Of a stretch of 64,000 nt of DNA, positions 18,987 to 29,100 are shown piece after piece. Within the stretch, counting starts at the first letter, position 1. Each line of letters begins with the position of its first letter. This stretch comes from a virus. The notes beneath the pieces were generated by a model, which worked only from the letters and a program-made list of their open reading frames with translations, was not told where the DNA came from and did no database searches. The stretch spans positions 1-64,000 of the IMG/VR virus record IMGVR_UViG_3300028415_000003, one strand, 5' to 3'. A program made the position numbers and the translations under genes.

Positions 18987-21900
18987 ATGGAACAGAAAAA
19001 CATTTTCATCAAAGGGCATAAGGCGGATCTCGATCCTTCTTATATGGATAATCAATCTTTCAGGAAAGCAAAGAATTTTCGTTTTATTAAGCGTGATGGT
19101 CGGGGCTTTGTAGCTTCACCATTGAACAGTAATGAATTGGAGTTTGAGATTAAAGAGGGCTATGTTCCTTTGAATGGAATTGAATACAAAGGCATTTATT
19201 ACATGGTATCTTATAATCCGGATACCAAAAATATTGAAGTTGGATCATTTCCTTCTCCTGGCGATGATGGATTTGTGACGAAGTATAAGGCTATTCAAAC
19301 CCTTGAGAAAGATAAAGAGGATAATGATTTCGACACAAATAAATTGGGAATAACCTGGGATAACACTCTCGATATAATTGCAAGGGAAAACTTTGACAAA
19401 ACTGTCAACCTTTACTTGTGTGATTATGTAAATCCTAATTATGTTATTAATACAGGCTTTGATCAGGATGGGAATTATAAGGAGGAAACAATTAAAGATG
19501 AAGAACTTCCTGAAAGGGTTTATCAGTTTAATGCTCCACAGTTTTATCCAAAATTAGAAAATTTTAATTTAGTAGACGGAGGTACCAATAAGCCAGGAGC
19601 TTACTATATTTATATTCGCTATGTAGACAGTTCTTTGACAGCAACGGTCTTTATTAACAGTTTCGGTCCGTTTATGATTGGCGAAAAAGATGCTGGTCTT
19701 ATTGACGATATGGGTAATTCAAGGAAAGGTATTAAATTAAAACTTGAAAAACTTGATGTGGCTTATCCTTATTTTCAAATAGGTATTTCACGAAAGTCAG
19801 AGAATGACAATGTGCCTGTTAGTGATACTTATTTAGTTGATGTTTTGTATAAAACGCAAGAGGAAAAAGAGATAACTATCTATGGATCGGAAAGCAACGC
19901 TCTTTTAACTAATGAAGAATTGCTTTTGAAAAACAGCTCTTTTGTATCATGCAAATCACACACTATCCATGAAGGGAAATACATTGGTGCTAATTGGAAA
20001 TCTGCTAAAAGAGATTACGACACCTTTTTTGAAATAGCACAATCAGTTGACGTTGAGGTTAAAACTGAGTATCAAAAATCTGATCATCTTTATAGTGATT
20101 ATATAGAATCGGAGGTTGAATCTGATGATATAGCCTATGACAATATAGGTTATATGCGTGGAGAGATTTATCCTTTTGCAATGGTGTTTATTTTTAAGGA
20201 TGGATCTGAATCGCAACCAGTACCAATCAAAGGAAAAAAATTTAATAACAATAATACAATCGATAATATAAACGATAAAGGCCTTGTGATGATGCCTAAT
20301 TTCGGAGACAGTGACGAAGTGAATAATCTAAATAATCTGATTTTTGTAAAATTTGATTTGACAGAGGCCCGTTCTGTTATTCAGGATTCTGAGGAAATGA
20401 AGAATGTCAAGTCCTTTTATTTTGTTAGGGGAGATCGAATTAAAAACAGAACTTATACCGGCCTTGCTCATGCTGCAAGTTTTGCGGTTTTAGGCAGAAG
20501 CCCTGATCATGACAACTATGCGGGAGAAATATTATTTCTTGGAAAAGAGAATTCTAATAATAATAATACGATCCCAACCTACTATTATAATGAAGATGAA
20601 CTTTCAGAGCGTTTAAAAATTTTATCTAACACTAGTGATTTTAAAGAATATAAAAAGAAATCGCTATACGTTCCTTATTTATCTGAAAAGGTTAAAGGTT
20701 TCATAAAATCGAATGATAATATCATAATTGATAATGTGATTACACATGAAGAGCTAATGTCAGATAAGTATTACTTTTTTTATTCTCCTGATCATCTTTT
20801 TTCTACTGAAAACGATATTCAGAATTTTTACTTTAAACCTTTGTTTGAAATAAATTTAGATGAATACAGAAAACAACAAGATTTACCTGTTGATGGGGAA
20901 GGAAATGATTCCTTGGATATTCAATACGGACGTGAGATTATTGATTGCAAAAACGATTTAAAAGTAATTAATGATGGGGGATACGATGTAGAAATTGTTA
21001 ATGTTAATGAGGGGGTAGGAAGAGATTCTTATGATTTTGGAACATTGCTGCATCATATTCATAATCGTGAGAGCGAGCCACTGCAAGGTGAGCCCGGATG
21101 GAATATGAGTACCGGATTTGTAATAAGAACAAATGCTAATATTAAATTTCGTGGATTCTTAGGTCTTAAATTCAATAATCCATTTAATCATAAAAAAGGA
21201 GTAATCGGATCTTTCGTAAAGTATAGCACTGATGTAGAATATTACGCTACTATCAAATCGTCTTTTTCGGTTAAAAACACACTTTACAAAAAGATATCTG
21301 ATATTTTTCCAATTGCTAGGTTGTCGGGCTTCTTAACTATTAAGAAGGGTGATATTTTTATAAATAAAGTCTTCTTCAGGCAGGCTCGATGGATTGGAAA
21401 TCCTACTTATTGGAAGGATAATAATTATGCTCATGGAACATTGCTTGGATTAGTAGTGGAGAGTGAGCTAAACACTTTCTTACGAAATGAAGTGCCGGCT
21501 ACAGACGAAGAAGGGACCAAAATTCGATACTCTTTCTTTCCGAAAATTTTGGAAGAAGAAAAAGAATTCAATGATTGGATGTTTTTCAGTAGAAAGGATG
21601 AAGATATCTATGAAGCCATGCAAATTAACAGGGGGTATAGTCACATGCTTCCTGACCGTGCTTTATTTGGATATGACGAGGCTTTACCTGAGAATGGTAT
21701 AATACGTCCAACGAGACTATATTTCTCAGGAGAACAAAAAATTAATGCCTTCGCGGATGCATTTTCTACAATCAATCCGGGAAGTTATATGGATTATCCA
21801 GTTGAAGATGGAGAGGTGATCTATGTGGATAGTATTAACGGCAATTTATTTTCAGCAAACAGGCTGGCACTCGTTCAATATTTTTCTGGACAAAATAAGA

Positions 21901-22847
21901 TTGAATCAAACCCATCGACAGGCAGTATCGTGGTGGGTTCTAACTATCAGTTTTTAAATCCAAAAAGCAGGAAATTTGCAGACTTCGGTGTGCAGCACCA
22001 TAAAGCAATCGTTAATACTGGAGAAATGATTTTCGGAGTAGATGCTTATAAGAAAAAGCTCTGGACTATCTCGCTTGGCTATACTAATTCAGGTTATGCC
22101 ATGCTTTCTGCAAAAGATATTGCGAAAGAACAGCTCGTATATAGTAAAGTTTTGTCACTGATCAATGATTACCTCGAGAATGAAACAAGGTACAGCGAGT
22201 ATATTGATTCGCCATCAAAAAATAAAGGGATTGTCTTAGGACATGATCCGGAATATAATGAAGTCTTGTTTAGTTTTCATAATAACGAAAAGGATTATTC
22301 TGGAAAAACATATGTTTTTAGTTTGGACTTGGGAGCTTTTAATGACGAGTACACTATTGTTTCTCCACACTATTTTAATCTTAACAATAAACTTTTGAGT
22401 GTCAATCCAAATGACAAGCACAATGTCTATTTGCATAACAAAAAAGATCAAGTACTTAGTTTTTACGACAAAAATCATATATCTTTGGTTGAAGTTATTG
22501 TGACAGGTGTTAATAGTGAATCCAATCTTAATTCATTAGAAAAAGAGTTTTTTAACTGTCAAATACGCTCACCTGAAACAGAACTGGAATCCATTATATT
22601 TAGGACAGAAACTCAAAAAAGCGTTCTTTCGCCTTTCATAGAAAATCCTTCAGAAATGTTTTTCAGGAATCCTGAGTATTATGAGGGAAAATGGCAGTTG
22701 CCTATTCCTTTACAATCCAGTTCAGAAAAATCTTATGAAGAACAATCAGAAATGAGAGGAGATTATTTATCGGTAACTTTAAAGTATAATAAGAACAAAA
22801 GCTTTTTCATCAAGCATGTAATAACAAATTATGAAATTTCTTACTAA
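18987..22847 (+). CDS. Tail hub / stabilization protein (P22 gp10-like)
   Basis: 1,286 residues. The N-terminus MEQKNIFIKGHKADLDPSYM followed by RKAKNFRFIKRDGRGF matches the start of the large tail stabilization proteins that follow the gp4-like gene in crAss-like phages. The rest is a long beta-rich protein without enzymatic motifs, as expected for a tail hub or muzzle component. TAATG couples it to the next gene. Assignment rests on the N-terminal pattern, size and synteny. Confidence 0.75.
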   Translation: MEQKNIFIKGHKADLDPSYMDNQSFRKAKNFRFIKRDGRGFVASPLNSNELEFEIKEGYVPLNGIEYKGIYYMVSYNPDTKNIEVGSFPSPGDDGFVTKYKAIQTLEKDKEDNDFDTNKLGITWDNTLDIIARENFDKTVNLYLCDYVNPNYVINTGFDQDGNYKEETIKDEELPERVYQFNAPQFYPKLENFNLVDGGTNKPGAYYIYIRYVDSSLTATVFINSFGPFMIGEKDAGLIDDMGNSRKGIKLKLEKLDVAYPYFQIGISRKSENDNVPVSDTYLVDVLYKTQEEKEITIYGSESNALLTNEELLLKNSSFVSCKSHTIHEGKYIGANWKSAKRDYDTFFEIAQSVDVEVKTEYQKSDHLYSDYIESEVESDDIAYDNIGYMRGEIYPFAMVFIFKDGSESQPVPIKGKKFNNNNTIDNINDKGLVMMPNFGDSDEVNNLNNLIFVKFDLTEARSVIQDSEEMKNVKSFYFVRGDRIKNRTYTGLAHAASFAVLGRSPDHDNYAGEILFLGKENSNNNNTIPTYYYNEDELSERLKILSNTSDFKEYKKKSLYVPYLSEKVKGFIKSNDNIIIDNVITHEELMSDKYYFFYSPDHLFSTENDIQNFYFKPLFEINLDEYRKQQDLPVDGEGNDSLDIQYGREIIDCKNDLKVINDGGYDVEIVNVNEGVGRDSYDFGTLLHHIHNRESEPLQGEPGWNMSTGFVIRTNANIKFRGFLGLKFNNPFNHKKGVIGSFVKYSTDVEYYATIKSSFSVKNTLYKKISDIFPIARLSGFLTIKKGDIFINKVFFRQARWIGNPTYWKDNNYAHGTLLGLVVESELNTFLRNEVPATDEEGTKIRYSFFPKILEEEKEFNDWMFFSRKDEDIYEAMQINRGYSHMLPDRALFGYDEALPENGIIRPTRLYFSGEQKINAFADAFSTINPGSYMDYPVEDGEVIYVDSINGNLFSANRLALVQYFSGQNKIESNPSTGSIVVGSNYQFLNPKSRKFADFGVQHHKAIVNTGEMIFGVDAYKKKLWTISLGYTNSGYAMLSAKDIAKEQLVYSKVLSLINDYLENETRYSEYIDSPSKNKGIVLGHDPEYNEVLFSFHNNEKDYSGKTYVFSLDLGAFNDEYTIVSPHYFNLNNKLLSVNPNDKHNVYLHNKKDQVLSFYDKNHISLVEVIVTGVNSESNLNSLEKEFFNCQIRSPETELESIIFRTETQKSVLSPFIENPSEMFFRNPEYYEGKWQLPIPLQSSSEKSYEEQSEMRGDYLSVTLKYNKNKSFFIKHVITNYEISY

Positions 22848-23269
22848 TGAATCCAAATCAAGCTTCACTTTTAGGGACAGGGATAAACGTTGCAGGACAA
22901 GCACTGGCCGGACCAACTGGAGGGCTTTCACTTGTCGCCTCCAGCCTTATTGGCGGCTTTATGAATGAGCTTGCTCAGCCTGAAATAAAAAAAGTCGTAA
23001 AGAAAGACGTTAACCGCGTGGATCCATTTGCCGGAAAACTTACAGGACAACATGGGGGTAATGCACAAGAAAGTCAGGTTATCGAAAAACAAGTGGGTGC
23101 TAGTGAACCGAGTGCAGCTTTAGGGGTGCTCAATCAAGTATCAGGAATGCCTGGACTTGCTCAGAAATTTGGGCTTGCTCAGACATCCAAAGGTAACACA
23201 GAAAAAGCTTTCTCAGAAATGACAGCAGAGGAGTTGAATGATCACGCAAAAGAAGGAGGATACTACTAA
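22847..23269 (+). CDS. Small Gly/Ala-rich virion protein
   Basis: 140 residues. Residues about 7-42 are a Gly/Ala-rich hydrophobic stretch (GINVAGQALAGPTGGLSLVA then SLIGGFMNEL) that could enter a membrane. The rest is polar, with Gln and Gly. It starts and ends in TAATG junctions, so it is tightly coupled to the tail hub and next genes. Small internal or ejection proteins of podoviruses often look like this, so an injected role is possible but unproven. Confidence 0.55.
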   Translation: MNPNQASLLGTGINVAGQALAGPTGGLSLVASSLIGGFMNELAQPEIKKVVKKDVNRVDPFAGKLTGQHGGNAQESQVIEKQVGASEPSAALGVLNQVSGMPGLAQKFGLAQTSKGNTEKAFSEMTAEELNDHAKEGGYY

Positions 23270-23901
23270 TGGATGTAAATAAATATATAAAGGATTATAA
23301 AAACACAAACCTTGCTACTTCTTTGCTTCAAGGAGGTAATGCAATTGTAAGTAAGTTTGGCAATAATCGAAAAGGAATTGGCGACATACCTTCAATTGCT
23401 GTCGATTATAAAGCTCCCAGAATCAATAAAGATGAATCGGTCTTTAGAGAACAACAGGAGAACCTTGACGAAATAACCAACCGTACTATTTCTGAAATCA
23501 GATTGTCAGGGAAAAGCGAAGTACTTCCGGCAATCTATGAGAATTACCGTAAGAGTATTGAGAAGATAGGGCAAGAAAGAAGTCGGTATAGTAATCGAGT
23601 GGATAATCAAAATGCTGTCACTGCTGTTGAAGCTGCAAACAAAACAGCCAAAAGTGAAGCTAATGATAAGCAATATCGAGAAAAGATAGCTTCTCAAAGA
23701 AATATGATGCTTGCCCAGGCAAATGCTCAAAACGATCAAGTAATAAATCAATCCATTGCAGGATACATAAACAACAATCTGAAAGCAAATGAAATGGCTA
23801 TGATGGCAGATTATTTCAAAAATAATCCTGCGTCTCTCTTTAATTATTCTAGAATAAAAACACCAGAAGAAGATGTAGAAACAAACACAAACGGTTATTA
23901 A
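23269..23901 (+). CDS. Hypothetical coiled-coil virion protein
   Basis: 210 residues, mostly helical and polar. A likely coiled coil spans about 55-175 (QQENLDEITNRTISEIRLSG, then EKIASQRNMMLAQANAQNDQ), with Asn/Gln-rich segments after it. It has no motif of known function. Location between the tail hub and the giant polymerase-type protein suggests an internal or cargo protein packaged with it. Confidence 0.55.
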   Translation: MDVNKYIKDYKNTNLATSLLQGGNAIVSKFGNNRKGIGDIPSIAVDYKAPRINKDESVFREQQENLDEITNRTISEIRLSGKSEVLPAIYENYRKSIEKIGQERSRYSNRVDNQNAVTAVEAANKTAKSEANDKQYREKIASQRNMMLAQANAQNDQVINQSIAGYINNNLKANEMAMMADYFKNNPASLFNYSRIKTPEEDVETNTNGY

Positions 23902-23903
23902 TC

Positions 23904-26147
23904 ATGGCATCAGTATACAACTTCAGAACACCTAATTATAAAGTAGCTCCAACCTTTGCTCCTTTGGTTGCTCCAAAGCAAGAATTGGTTAACGCCGGTC
24001 TTGGAGGTAGCTCCAAGCAAGGCTCAAGGAGTGAATTCACAGTCAATTACGGAATGAAAGACCAGATTCAACGGGAGATTCAAGCGCACAGAGTAAAGGT
24101 CAGATCACATATGAAAGAGTACGACTCAGTTGAAGACTATAAGAAAAGCGATGATTTTAATGATGATGCAAAAGGATTTCATAGATTAAATGCTATGGCA
24201 GGAGAAATGCAAGCTAGAACAAATTCTCGTGAAGAGTATTCTTCAAAGCTTTCGGGAGAGCAACTAAGCGCTATAGCAACTTCAGAGGGGTGGGCTCAAG
24301 ACGAATTTGGGAGGACCATTTCTGATGAAGATTTAAATAAGGGTAGAACTATGACAGTTGCTGAAGTTTTTAATGCACAAAAAGGGCAGCCTTTGATTGA
24401 TGGAAACGGGGATTTAATACCGTTCTCTGTTCCTGATGCCGCACAGATAGATAAAGAACTGTCTGATCTTATAAAGGCTGCAACGACAAACCTTGGTTCT
24501 GACAAGTTCGAAAATAGCAGGTGGAGCCAAGACGGAAAATCCTTTACTCTTAGTGAGATTTTGGCACGAGAACAAAATTTTAAGCTTGGCAATGGTGATC
24601 TCGTTTCAATTTTAAGCACATACAGTTCTGAAACAGAAGATAATACAGCCCAATTAAGAAACGCTCTTAATAGTGCAATGGGGGATTTGAGCAGAGAAGA
24701 TTATGCTCAGTTGTTTTATGATCAAAAACGCCAAGGATTAATGTACGAGCTTCCTAAAATTAAAAAACAAGATGGGTCAATTGATTATGATAAGAATGGG
24801 AATGTTCAGTATGTAAAAAAAGATAATGGAGAACTGGAATTCGAAGAAAGGGCTATTAAAAGCAATAACGATTTTAACTATTGGGCAGGATCAATATTGA
24901 AATCAGGAGTAAGTAGTAAGCGCGTTAATGAAAAGAGCTATATTCCTAACAGCACAACTGTTAAAAAAAATGAAGAAGAACCCGGGGAATTAAATAAATA
25001 TGATCTTATACAACTTAATGGTAATGGCGTATTTGAAACTGGAATCGAAACCGATGGGATCACTGAAGTTGTTGATAAAGTTATATCTATTAGTGGAGAA
25101 ACCAGAAGGAAAAGAGTCAAAAATAGAGTTGAACTCTTCGAGGAGTTGGGAAATGGCCTTGAAGAAACTTTAAAAGGAGAAATAAAAGAAGGTTATAAGA
25201 TAGATGATGTGTTATTATATTATGATACTCCTTCTAAAATCAAAGGTATTTTAACTGACGAAGGCCACAAGAGAATGAAAGAGGTTTTAAATAAAACATT
25301 GATGAAACAAGTAGATCAATATGTTAAAAATGGTACTATCACAAAAAGAAAAGCCAGAGATATGTTTGCATTGATGTTGGAAGGGGAGGGGTCTAATTTT
25401 GACCCTTCCGAATGGAGACGTCTCAAACTCGGAGAGGAGACAATATCAGAAGAAGAATCAGAAAATTCAGTCAAAAGAATGTATGACGTGAAGTTTTTTG
25501 AGTTTAATAAATATACAAACGGCGAGGAAATAATATCAGAAGAAGAATACGAAAAAAAGGTTTTGTTAAATAAAATACAGAATCCATTATCTCAGGTGTC
25601 TTATGAGGTTTTAAAAGAAAATGAAATGAAAATAGTAAAGTATAACCAAAGTTATTACCATGATACAGAATTTAATTTTACAAATCTTCAGACCATTGGA
25701 TCCCCGATTCGATATCTAGGAAATAGCTTTAACTCTGATAATTTTACTTCTCCGGCTTATGCTGTTTCGTCTACAAAAGCATATAAAGGTTTGAGACCTA
25801 AAGGGAAGATTTCATTAGGAGTAAATATGCTTGTACATAAACATGATTTGAAAAATTTTAACGGGTCTATAGATGGAGCTAATGGAAAAATCAACTTTGA
25901 TTTAAGTGATAAAAAGGATAGGGAAAGACTTGAAGTTCATTCAATGCAATCCACGGAGGGTCGTGCTAATGTTGCAGCAGCAAAAGTATGGGATAATTCA
26001 GATATTAAAAAAGAAAATCGGGTAAATTATTTTATTATTCCTGGAGCGATTATGGATCACGATCCTTACCGGTTAGCCTCTGTTGCTAAAGATGGTTTTA
26101 TCGCGTCAGAAGACAGCAACAAAAACGCACACAAGCTTTTAAAATAA
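23904..26147 (+). CDS. Large hypothetical virion protein, possible cargo protein
   Basis: 747 residues, highly charged and mostly helical, with no transmembrane segment and no enzymatic motif that I recognise. It begins MASVYNFRTPNYKVAPTFAP with a Pro-rich start, then a charged body with many E/K/D stretches, and ends NKNAHKLLK. It lies just before the 6,605-residue protein and is likely co-expressed with it. crAss-like phages carry several large cargo proteins in the capsid at this genome position, so that role is plausible by synteny alone. Confidence 0.6.
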   Translation: MASVYNFRTPNYKVAPTFAPLVAPKQELVNAGLGGSSKQGSRSEFTVNYGMKDQIQREIQAHRVKVRSHMKEYDSVEDYKKSDDFNDDAKGFHRLNAMAGEMQARTNSREEYSSKLSGEQLSAIATSEGWAQDEFGRTISDEDLNKGRTMTVAEVFNAQKGQPLIDGNGDLIPFSVPDAAQIDKELSDLIKAATTNLGSDKFENSRWSQDGKSFTLSEILAREQNFKLGNGDLVSILSTYSSETEDNTAQLRNALNSAMGDLSREDYAQLFYDQKRQGLMYELPKIKKQDGSIDYDKNGNVQYVKKDNGELEFEERAIKSNNDFNYWAGSILKSGVSSKRVNEKSYIPNSTTVKKNEEEPGELNKYDLIQLNGNGVFETGIETDGITEVVDKVISISGETRRKRVKNRVELFEELGNGLEETLKGEIKEGYKIDDVLLYYDTPSKIKGILTDEGHKRMKEVLNKTLMKQVDQYVKNGTITKRKARDMFALMLEGEGSNFDPSEWRRLKLGEETISEEESENSVKRMYDVKFFEFNKYTNGEEIISEEEYEKKVLLNKIQNPLSQVSYEVLKENEMKIVKYNQSYYHDTEFNFTNLQTIGSPIRYLGNSFNSDNFTSPAYAVSSTKAYKGLRPKGKISLGVNMLVHKHDLKNFNGSIDGANGKINFDLSDKKDRERLEVHSMQSTEGRANVAAAKVWDNSDIKKENRVNYFIIPGAIMDHDPYRLASVAKDGFIASEDSNKNAHKLLK

Positions 26148-26155
26148 AAAGAGTT

Positions 26156-29100
26156 ATGCAAAGTAAAACAGAACAAACGCAAATAAATATACCTGAAAAA
26201 GAGTCTCTTGAACCACCAGAGCAAAAGGTTAAATCAAAGGATAAAGACATTAATTCTCAAAATAGCTTTCTGCAAGAGCAAAATGATGAGCCCCCTTTAA
26301 TGGATTTTTCGTATGCGCTGAGGGTATATGATTACAATATTGCTGATGTAAAGCAAGACGAACTTCGCACAAAGGTTACGTATGCAATGCCTTCTCCTAA
26401 GCAATTTGCAGAGAATAATCCCAGGCTCGCTAATGATGAAGAAGCCTTTAATACCATGTATTCTATAATAGAGGATAAATGGAGGCTTTATAAAGATGGC
26501 GATTTTTCTCAATGGTCAACAGAGGATATTTATGTTCCTGATAATAAGTATGGCGATTATTTAAAAAGAAAAACAGGCCAGAATTATCCTTCATTCATCC
26601 AGTATGATGATCCAAAACCTGTGTCACAAACAAGCCGACGCTTCCCTGGTATTGGTACTGTAGAAATTGCCACTGCGGATGAGGTAGCAGATAAGACTCC
26701 TTTTATAAAAGATAAAGAAGGAAGGGTTCTCCCTGTTGATTATGAAAACCTCGAAACACAATATTTCAATGATTTTAAGCGTGTGCAAAACCTTGAGAAA
26801 GGCATCGATTTTTTTTGGCAAGAAGCGAAAGATGGAGAACGCATTGCCGGAGACAAAATAAGAAGTGCATTAGGTCCACGACATCTTGAGAGTTCATGGT
26901 ATAAAGCTATACCGCGTGGATTGTGGTCAGGAACAGCACCAATGATGGTTAGAGGTAGCGGTCAGTTTATTGAGGTTATTGGCGATCTTATCGATCCTTC
27001 TGATCAGGATAAGTGGTCAGACCGTGTTGGCACAAACAGTTTAAATTGGGCAAATAAATACTCTAAACAGAATTACGATGAAATGGAAGGAGCTTTTAAT
27101 AACTGGAGTTCTTTCAGGTATCAGGTAATGAATGGTATAGGCCAAATTTCGTCTACAGTACTTCTGAACTATGCTACCGGTGGCATGTTCAGTTCTTTAG
27201 GATTATCCACTCAGCTTTCAGGAAAAATAGCGAAGCATTTTGGAATGTCTTTTATGGCGGCAGAAGCTGCAGGAGCCTTCAGGGAAGAGGCGAAAAATCT
27301 TGGAATTGGAGAGTTTGATTCTGCTCTATTGTTTCCGCTTATCATGGCAGCAACTTACGCTTCTGAAAGAGTAATACCCGCAGACTGGGAGCATCAAGGA
27401 TTCAGTCGTTACACAAAACGCAATCTTAGAAAGACTATTAATAATGAATTTAAAGAATACGCGAAAACGACAGGGATTCCTATTACTTCTATAGGGAAAA
27501 ATGGAAAAGAAACGCTTATCAAAAGATCTTTAAATAAATGGAAGGAAGGCTTTAAAAATTGGGGTCCAAAAAGTGGCGTTTCAAGAAGTTTTCTTGGTGC
27601 TTTTGATGAAAGTCTTGAGGAAATTGGAGAAGGGTACATGCATTCAGGAATTAAAGACCTGTATAACTTATATGCAGATGCAGAAGCATCAGAAACTCTT
27701 AACAGGTATAATGAGTCTTCATGGAAAGAGTCAGATAATCCTGATAAAATGATTGAAATATTATCCGATGGATCTGAAGTTGAAATTCCTAAAAAAGAAT
27801 ATGAGGCTATTCAAAAAGATATAGAGCTTTCCACAAAAATTAAGAATAAAGAAGGCGGGATGTTTGACGACACTTCGGTTAACTTTGAAGAAGGGGCGAT
27901 AGCTGGAATATCTTCACTGCTAACGGGATTACCAATCAATTTAATGCAACAAAGGAAGGAAGATAATTCTGAGAATAAATTTATTGAACTTGCTTTGGCG
28001 CTTGAAAACGGAGATATTAAAGATAAGGATCTTGACGCTGCAATTAAAGAGGCAAAAAAAGATGGGGTATTGGGCTCTAAAGTAGCAACTGAAAACGGCG
28101 ATGTCGTTAATGTTAAAGGAACAACTAAAGATGGGCAACCAGCCGAAACTCAAGCCAATCAATCCAAAAGAATTGTCAGGGAATCAATTGGGGTATTCCG
28201 TGATATTATTAAGCGTTACGGTATTAACTCAGCCGAAGTACTGAAAGCAACCATGGGCGATAAATCTGTTATCAAGGAAGCAACAAAAATAGCCCGTAAA
28301 CTTGATGAAGCTAAGAAAGCTCTTGAAGCTTTAGAAGTAGACCCTTCTATTTTCACAGAAGAAGACAGTCAAAAATATAATTCAGTTGAAGAAAAAACAA
28401 AGAAACTTGAAGCGGATGTTGAAAGGTATTCTAAAAAGTTTGCAGATGCTACACAGCCTAAGGAAGGTGGCAAATATTCCAAGACTTATTCGTCATTATA
28501 TTTTGAATCAGCACAGGTATTTTATGGAGCAGAAAAAAAACTCAAAAAGAAAATACTTGACAAAGATTTTGATGGGAAAAAATATGAAAATCTTACTCTT
28601 GAAGAGAGGGATAAATACAAAAAGAAACTGAATAAACAACGTAAGGATCTAGTAGAAACGCAACGTCCTCAAATTCTTCAGGATATTTATCAATTTCAAG
28701 CTTTAAGATCTGCTTCTGGAGAAGAGGTTCATAAACAAACCCAAGCGCTTTTTGATGAAGTAGCGGAGAATTATTTAAAAGAAGAAGAGCGAGTTCTTAA
28801 ATCAACTCAAGATCGTTTTGACAAATCTATATTGTCCGATGAAAAAAGGGAAAGTGTAGATAAAGCGATAACTGATTTAGAAAAACAAGTCGGAGAAATA
28901 GCCAATTATAAAGAGGGTAGCGAAGTATCGCTTTCTGAAAAGTTTGAAAATACCAAAAAAAGTTATCGGAAAATTCAAAACTTCATTGCAGATGTTGAAA
29001 TCGGTGCTCTTCATGGTGATGCAAAAGCACAGCAATGGTTAGGTGAACTCGAAGGAATGAGGGCTCAAAGTGAAGCAGCTGTTGATCAAGCTCTCGGCAA

